Shown in pieces: positions 40,286 through 44,487 of a stretch of 44,487 bases of DNA. The stretch's first letter is position 1. Each line of letters opens with the position of its first letter. The position numbers and the translations under genes were made by a program. Where the stretch lies: assembly GCF_023656415.1 (NCBI RefSeq), contig NZ_JAMOIL010000034.1:1-44487 (forward strand), in the 5' to 3' direction. Below the pieces are notes generated by a model, which did not search any database, was not told the origin of the DNA, and saw nothing but the letters and a program-made list of their open reading frames with translations. The stretch is from Nocardioides bruguierae (GTDB lineage Bacteria; Actinomycetota; Actinomycetes; Propionibacteriales; Nocardioidaceae).

Positions 40286-41185
40286 TCAGAACGTCTCGCC
40301 GGTGAGAAGCTCGTAGGCCTCGATGTAGCGGGCGCGGGTCCGCTCGACGACCTCGGCGGGCAGCACCGGCGGCGCCTCGCCCGAGGACTTCACCCAGCCG
40401 GACTCCGGCGAGAGCGCCCAGTTGCGGACGATCTGCTTGTCGTAGGAGGGCTGGGTCTGACCGGGCTTCCACTCGGCCGCGGGCCAGAAGCGCGAGGAGT
40501 CGGGGGTCAGCACCTCGTCCGCGAGGATCGTGCGGCCGGCGGCGTCCCGCCCGAACTCGAACTTGGTGTCGGCGAGCAGGATGCCGCGCTCGCGGGCGAT
40601 CTCCTCGGCCCGGCCGTACACGGCGAGCGTGAGGTCACGCAGGTCGGCGGCGTCCGGCTCCCCGATCGTGGCGACGACCGCCTCGTAGGAGACGTTCTCG
40701 TCGTGGTCGCCCAGCTCGGCCTTCGTGGCCGGGGTGAAGATCGGCTCGGGCAGGCGGCTGCCGTCCACGAGGCCGGCGGGCAGCGGGACGCCGCAGACCT
40801 CGCCGGACGCCGTGTAGTCGAGGAGGCCGGACCCGGTCAGGTAGCCGCGCGCCACGCACTCGACGGGGAACATGTCGAGCTTCTCGCAGATGACCGCGCG
40901 GCCCTTGACCGAGTCCGGCACGTCGGTGGAGACGACGTGGTGCGGCACGAGGTCCTCGAGCTGCTCGAACCACCACAGCGACATGCGGGTGAGGATCTCG
41001 CCCTTGTCGGGGATGGTCGTGTCGAGCACGAAGTCGAAGATCGAGAGCCGGTCGCTGGCGACCATGAGGAAGCGGCCCGCGTGCTCGCCGTCGGTGACCT
41101 CGTACAGGTCGCGCACCTTGCCCGAGTGGACGTGGCGGGTGCCGGCGATCGGCGGGGCGGCGGGGATGTTCAGCTCCGTGCTCAC
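40286..41185 (-). CDS. purC: SAICAR synthase
   Basis: 299 residues. ATP-dependent joining of CAIR and aspartate to SAICAR in purine synthesis. Motifs: HSGKVRDLYEV, VASDRLSIFDFVLDTTIPDKG, ECVARGYLTGSGL, LADTKFEFG and DEVLTPDSSRFW, with the C-terminal SYDKQIVRNW. The GTG at 41185 lies six bases from TAGGCT, so leaderless. The SRPBCC gene follows at +2 bp. The next purine genes on this strand (purS, purQ) are 4.5 kb downstream. Confidence 0.97.
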   Translation of the reverse strand: MSTELNIPAAPPIAGTRHVHSGKVRDLYEVTDGEHAGRFLMVASDRLSIFDFVLDTTIPDKGEILTRMSLWWFEQLEDLVPHHVVSTDVPDSVKGRAVICEKLDMFPVECVARGYLTGSGLLDYTASGEVCGVPLPAGLVDGSRLPEPIFTPATKAELGDHDENVSYEAVVATIGEPDAADLRDLTLAVYGRAEEIARERGILLADTKFEFGRDAAGRTILADEVLTPDSSRFWPAAEWKPGQTQPSYDKQIVRNWALSPESGWVKSSGEAPPVLPAEVVERTRARYIEAYELLTGETF

Positions 41186-41191
41186 GGGGCC

Positions 41192-41197
41192 AGCCTA
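41192..41197 (-). promoter_or_regulatory. -10 element TAGGCT of purC, leaderless
   Basis: On the minus strand TAGGCT is followed by six bases and the purC GTG. Confidence 0.6.
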
Positions 41198-41211
41198 GGG
41201 CGTGCGGGGCG

Positions 41212-41330
41212 TGGTCTCGACGTGCGTTCGTCGCTCGCGCTCCTCACTGCTCGACCACCGGCCTCGGTCTCGCGACAGGACTTCGTCCTTCCTCGACCAG
41301 CGGGCTGGGCCCGTCCCTTCGACCAGCGGA
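41212..41330. repeat. REP-like repeat units D and E, head to tail
   Basis: Unit D (41212-41261) runs from TGGTCTCGA to CTCGACCACCGG. Unit E (41266-41303) runs from GGTCTCGCGACAGGACTTCG to CTCGACCAGCGG and contains the small stem AGGAC-TTC-GTCCT. A further half-unit, TTCGACCAGCGG, ends at 41330, just before the peptidase stop. Confidence 0.75.
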
Positions 41331-41334
41331 GCGG

Positions 41335-41847
41335 TCAGCAGCCGCAGGAGTAGTAGGTGACGTCCCAGTGCGAGCCCTCCTTGGCGTACACGTTGCCGGA
41401 GGCGGCCTGGTACATCGCGGCGCCGTCGCTGCGGGTGCCGATGTAGGCGTAGTGGCCGGTCACCCAGTTGTTCAGGCAGGTGGTGATGCGGAAGTCGAGC
41501 TTGTAGCCGTTCCAGTGCGAGTAGGTGCCCGAGGAGTGGCCGGTCTCGGTGCCGCCGGTGATCGTCAGGGCGCAGCCGGAGGCGTTCTTCAGCGTGATGG
41601 CGCCGTCGATCGTGGCCTGACGGATGCCCTCGAACGAGGTGCAGGAGGAGTTGTACCGGTCGGTGCAGCCGCCGGAGGAGACCCAGCTGATGCCGGCGGC
41701 GGAGAGCTGGGAGGCGGCGCTGGACTGGCTCACCGCGGAGGCGGTCGGCGCCGCCAGGACGCCGGTGCCGGCCGTGAGGAGCAGGCCGGCGAGCACGATG
41801 CCGATCCGGCGGAGGTGACGGTGGAGGGTGGTCCCGAGAGTGGTCAT
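41335..41847 (-). CDS. Small secreted LAS-type (M15-like) peptidase, probable
   Basis: 170 residues. The signal peptide (IGIVLAGLLLTAGTGVLA, cleavage near PTASA) is followed by a Ser-rich linker and a compact domain. SHWNGYKLDF keeps the His-x2-Gly-x3-Asp spacing of LAS (M15) zinc peptidases, and the C-terminal EGSHWDV resembles their Glu-x2-His-Trp motif. Together these would give the His/Asp/His ligand set and catalytic Glu. Cysteines in GGCTDRYNSSC and the final SCGC suggest disulfides. Function is inferred as peptidoglycan or cell-wall peptide cleavage. The ATG at 41847 is chosen over the GTG at 41856 because CAGCGT lies seven bases upstream. REP-like units border both ends. Confidence 0.65.
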   Translation of the reverse strand: MTTLGTTLHRHLRRIGIVLAGLLLTAGTGVLAAPTASAVSQSSAASQLSAAGISWVSSGGCTDRYNSSCTSFEGIRQATIDGAITLKNASGCALTITGGTETGHSSGTYSHWNGYKLDFRITTCLNNWVTGHYAYIGTRSDGAAMYQAASGNVYAKEGSHWDVTYYSCGC

Positions 41848-41945
41848 GGGCGACACGCTGCCCGGCGGCGTCCGCGCTCGAAACCGTCAGCCACCTGCAG
41901 GTCGATGCACTGCAACGAACTGCACGTTCTGCGGGGGTGGCCGGT

Positions 41946-41983
41946 GGTTTCGAGACAGGACTTCGTCCTTCCTCAACCTCCGG
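41946..41983. repeat. REP-like repeat unit F
   Basis: A 38-nt unit starting GGTTTCGAGACAGGACTTCG and ending CTCAACCTCCGG; 37 of 38 bases match unit G at 44258-44295. A half-unit with CTCGACCTCCGG follows at 42004-42015. Confidence 0.85.
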
Positions 41984-42030
41984 CTCAGCAGGCCCAGCCC
42001 TTCCTCGACCTCCGGCGACCTTCGTCGACG

Positions 42031-42660
42031 TCAGGCGGAGCGGGCGCGCCGCCAGGGGGCCGGGCGGCCCTGGAGGAACCACTCCATCTTGCGGGTGATC
42101 CACGGTAGGCCGAAGAAGACCATCAGCGGGGTCAGCACCACGATCGTGGAGAGCAGCCGCAGCGGCAGCGGGAGGGCCTGGACCCAGTCGATCTGGCCGG
42201 CGATCCAGTTGACCACCAGCGAGGCCGGGTAGAACACCATGAAGATGGTGATCGCCTGCTTCCACCGCGGCGGCGGGGGCGGGGCGTCGGTGAGGATCTC
42301 GGCGTCCGGGGCGTCGAACCAGCCCTCGATGCCGGACCTCTTCTCGGTGCCGACCTCGCGCACCACCAGGCCGGCCGCCGACTCGCGCCACCAGTGCCGC
42401 TGCGGGGACTCCTCCCACGCCTTGAGGGCGTCGGCGTCCGCGAACCGGTAGAGCGCGTGCCAGGTGTCGTGACCGGGGGCGGGGCGGACCCAGCCCACAC
42501 CGAGGAACCCGGGGAACAGCTGCGCCAGCGATTGGCCGGCCGTCAGCCACGAGATCATCTCCGCCTCGCGGGCAGGGTCGACGACGCGGCTGATGCAGAC
42601 CGTCACGGCGTCCGGGTGGACCTCGGTGACGTGATCGGGAGCGGGCGCAGGTTCCGACAT
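42031..42660 (-). CDS. ABM-domain protein with two C-terminal membrane helices
   Basis: 209 residues. Residues about 17-110 resemble an antibiotic biosynthesis monooxygenase (ABM) ferredoxin-like domain: AVTVCISRVVDPAREAEM, PGFLGVGWVRPAPG, WHALYRFADADALKAWEES and HWWRESAAG. A Pro-rich linker then leads to two hydrophobic segments (about 135-153 and 167-186). The same domain-plus-helices layout occurs in other actinobacterial proteins of unknown role. The ATG at 42660 has GGAGG nine bases upstream, which disfavours the ATG at 42669. It could be a membrane-bound dioxygenase-like or haem-binding protein; unproven. Confidence 0.75.
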   Translation of the reverse strand: MSEPAPAPDHVTEVHPDAVTVCISRVVDPAREAEMISWLTAGQSLAQLFPGFLGVGWVRPAPGHDTWHALYRFADADALKAWEESPQRHWWRESAAGLVVREVGTEKRSGIEGWFDAPDAEILTDAPPPPPRWKQAITIFMVFYPASLVVNWIAGQIDWVQALPLPLRLLSTIVVLTPLMVFFGLPWITRKMEWFLQGRPAPWRRARSA

Positions 42661-42765
42661 GTCCCTCATCCTCCCCCTCCTCAGCCCCCTGTCACACCGG
42701 TGCGGGCGTGCAGGCGGTCACGCCGTCTCTGTCATCACCGGAGGCGCGACACCGGGAGCGGGGCG

Positions 42766-44211
42766 TCACCGCCGCCAGGCCCGGACGGCCATGGCCAGGG
42801 CAGCGAGCAGCAGCACGATCTCGGCGGCCAGGGCGGTCGAGAGGCCCAGGGCGGACGACGTCGCGCCGGCCACCAGCGTGTAGACCGAGACGGCGAGGGC
42901 CGCGCCGATCGACGCGCCGATCCGCTGGCCCGTCTGCAGGGCACCGCCCGCGGCGCCACCCATCTCCGGCGGCACCTCCTGCAGCGTGAGGGTGATGTTC
43001 GGGCTGACCACCGCGCCGGCGCCCAGGCCGGTGAGCAGCAGCACCGGCGGCAGCCACGCCCAGATCGGCGTCGCCAGCGGCACCACGATCGCGATGAGCA
43101 CCGTGCCGGTGATCATCAGGCTCAGTGCCCCGACGGTGAGCTTGCGGCCGACGTCCGTGACCACGCGGCCGGCGAGCGGGGCTGCCACCGCGGAGCCGAC
43201 GGCGAAGGGGGCCATCATCAGTCCGGCCTGGAGCGCGGAGTAGCCGAGGCCGTCCTGGAGGTGCAACGACGCGACGAGCATGAGGCCCGTGAAGCCGGTG
43301 AAGTACAGAGCGCCGACGGCCATGCCGTTGACGTAGCCGGGCAGGTGGCGCAGGAGACGGAGGTCCAGCAGGGGCGGACGCCCGGTGCGGACCTGGCGGG
43401 CCTCCCAGCGCACGAACGCCCAGCCGAAGGCCGGCACGCCGACCAGGAGCAGCATCGGCAGCACCGAGCCGTTCTCCAGCGAGACCACCGGCAGGAGCAG
43501 GCAGATCACGGTGGCGCCGAGCAGCACCGACCCGAGCACGTCGATCCGGGCGTCGCCCGTGCGCTCCGCGGCCGGGGTGCGCGGCACCATGAACCAGATC
43601 GCGGCGAACGCCACGAGGCCGATGGGCACGTTGATCAGGAACAGCCAGCGCCAGCCGTTCTCGGTGCCGGCCAGCGCGATGATGAGTCCGCCGATCACGG
43701 GGCCCGTGGCCGAGGCGATCGAGACCGTGAGCCCGAAGAACCCGAACGCCTTGCCGCGCTCACGCCCCCGGAACAGCTGCTGGATGAGCCCGGAGTTCTG
43801 CGGTGTCAGCAGACCCGCCGAGGCGCCCTGCAGCAGCCGCGCGAGCACCACCGTCCCGGCACTCGGCGCGAACCCCACGAAGGCGGACGACGCCACGAAC
43901 CCGGTCAGCCCGATCAGCATCATCGTGCGACGGCCGTACGCGTCGCCCAGGCGACCGCCCGCCACCAGCGTCAGACCGAACGCCAGCGCGTAGCCGGACA
44001 CGACCCACTGGATCGTCGCCTCCGAGGCGTCCAGGCCCGCCGACATCGACGGGATCGCGACGTTGACGATCGAGACGTCGAGCAGCGACATGAACCCGAC
44101 GACCAGCGACACCCCCAGGATGCGCCAGCGGCGTGGGTTCGGCTCGTAGGGAGCCTGCTCCTGCTCCGGGTGCGCGGGTTCCTCCACGTGCTGCTCGACC
44201 ACGAGGGTCAT
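42766..44211 (-). CDS. DHA2-family (EmrB/QacA-like) MFS exporter
   Basis: 481 residues, about fourteen hydrophobic segments. TM1 carries SLLDVSIVNVAIPSM, the DHA2 motif D, and the following loop has GGRLGDAYGRRTMM (motif A). Motif C-like GFFGLTVSIASATGPVIGG lies in TM5. The N-terminal head is acidic and Glu/Pro-rich. ATG 44211 is annotated, but GGAAGG directly abuts it. GTG 44202, nine bases from that site, is an equally good start. No regulator gene is adjacent inside the window. Confidence 0.92.
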   Translation of the reverse strand: MTLVVEQHVEEPAHPEQEQAPYEPNPRRWRILGVSLVVGFMSLLDVSIVNVAIPSMSAGLDASEATIQWVVSGYALAFGLTLVAGGRLGDAYGRRTMMLIGLTGFVASSAFVGFAPSAGTVVLARLLQGASAGLLTPQNSGLIQQLFRGRERGKAFGFFGLTVSIASATGPVIGGLIIALAGTENGWRWLFLINVPIGLVAFAAIWFMVPRTPAAERTGDARIDVLGSVLLGATVICLLLPVVSLENGSVLPMLLLVGVPAFGWAFVRWEARQVRTGRPPLLDLRLLRHLPGYVNGMAVGALYFTGFTGLMLVASLHLQDGLGYSALQAGLMMAPFAVGSAVAAPLAGRVVTDVGRKLTVGALSLMITGTVLIAIVVPLATPIWAWLPPVLLLTGLGAGAVVSPNITLTLQEVPPEMGGAAGGALQTGQRIGASIGAALAVSVYTLVAGATSSALGLSTALAAEIVLLLAALAMAVRAWRR

Positions 44212-44257
44212 CCTTCCCCGGTCCGTGCGACCTCAAGGGGTGGGGCTCGACACGTGT

Positions 44258-44328
44258 GGTTTCGAGACAGGACTTCGTCCTTCCTCAACCACCGGGGGGA
44301 GCAGCTTCGTCGCTGCTCGACCACCGGC
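44258..44328. repeat. REP-like repeat unit G plus half-unit
   Basis: Unit G (44258-44295) is nearly identical to unit F. A half-unit with GCTTCGTCGC and CTCGACCACCGG ends at 44328. The block lies between the exporter start and the insertion sequence at the right edge. Confidence 0.85.
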
Positions 44329-44395
44329 GGGTCCGGACGCACGAGACCCCCGCGCCGGGTGGCGGATTCAAGCGGTCCTCGCAACACCGTTGTTG

Positions 44396-44487
44396 TTAGC
44401 TGGCGGTGAGTAGATCACGCAGACGCTCGGCTGGGTTCTTCCAGCCGAGCGTTTTGCGTGGTCGTCCGTTGAGGAGCTGCGCGACGT
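44396..44487 (-). mobile_element. IS30-family transposase, C-terminal end (partial)
   Basis: The minus strand reads 29 residues to a TAA stop: LLNGRPRKTLGWKNPAERL and a short tail. The N-G-R-P-R-K-T-L-G-W-x-x-P-A-E signature is the very conserved C-terminus of IS30-family DDE transposases. The rest of the element lies beyond the window. The bases just left of the stop (about 44361-44395) probably include the terminal inverted repeat, but the exact end cannot be fixed without the other terminus. Confidence 0.9.

Noticed and set aside
37322..44328. REP-like repeats with an accompanying REP-associated transposase
   Set aside because: No Y1 HUH-type transposase gene is present in the window; only an IS30 DDE transposase fragment was found.
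1..44487. tRNA, rRNA or tmRNA genes
   Set aside because: I looked for cloverleaf and conserved T-loop patterns by eye and found none convincing; a covariance-model scan would be needed to exclude them.

Overview
The window is a gene-dense, very GC-rich stretch of chromosome from a high-GC actinobacterium. Third codon positions are almost all G or C, GTG starts are common, and many genes lack a leader. Markers include a DUF3073 gene beside purM-purF, a split PurL/PurQ/PurS system, a mycobacterial-type Nei2 glycosylase and paired TetR/DHA2 exporters. Gene content and the dispersed repeat styles suggest Nocardioides or a close relative; this is inference, not a measured classification.

Layout. 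1-8.2 kb: a left-edge hairpin that may be insertion-sequence debris, a secreted SGNH hydrolase, a RibD/DHFR-like reductase, an unknown protein, a LacI regulator, a 396-bp gene-free stretch with three strong hairpins, a cytoplasmic hybrid histidine kinase (HisKA-ATPase-REC-REC-Hpt) and a beta-propeller, glycosidase-like protein. 8.2-11.3 kb (minus): DUF3073, purM and purF. 11.5-15.5 kb: two tandem paralogous soluble GAF histidine kinases without a response regulator. 15.5-22 kb: M20 dipeptidase, an ArsR-type regulator divergent from an MFS exporter, a sterol-carrier-like protein, a truncated Rossmann protein, and a TetR regulator divergent from a DHA2 exporter. 22-27.3 kb: nei2, a membrane chemoreceptor-like protein, a Tat/lipoprotein alpha/beta hydrolase, a PQQ-type beta-propeller membrane protein and the ribosome rescue factor arfB. 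27.4-35.7 kb: purL, a second TetR/DHA2 pair, a DUF1906 secreted protein, a DUF3817 membrane protein and overlapping purQ/purS. 35.9-44.2 kb: secreted amidase, small membrane and stress proteins, an acyl-CoA ligase, an SRPBCC protein, purC, a small secreted LAS-type peptidase, an ABM-domain membrane protein and a third DHA2 exporter. The right edge cuts into an IS30-family transposase.

How the genes work together. Six de novo purine genes (purC, purS, purQ, purL, purF, purM) all lie on the minus strand in near pathway-cluster order, but are separated by unrelated genes. Four MFS exporters, three of them facing a dedicated regulator, and several cell-wall-acting secreted proteins make up most of the accessory content.

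The most notable non-genic signal is a set of long, near-perfect intergenic palindromes, mostly of unrelated sequence (about 2.1, 27.4, 29.8, 32.5 and 34.7 kb). A different REP-like repeat family is confined to the last 7 kb. A second theme is leaderless initiation: at about sixteen genes a -10 hexamer of the form (T/C)AnnnT lies exactly 6 or 7 nt before the start codon.
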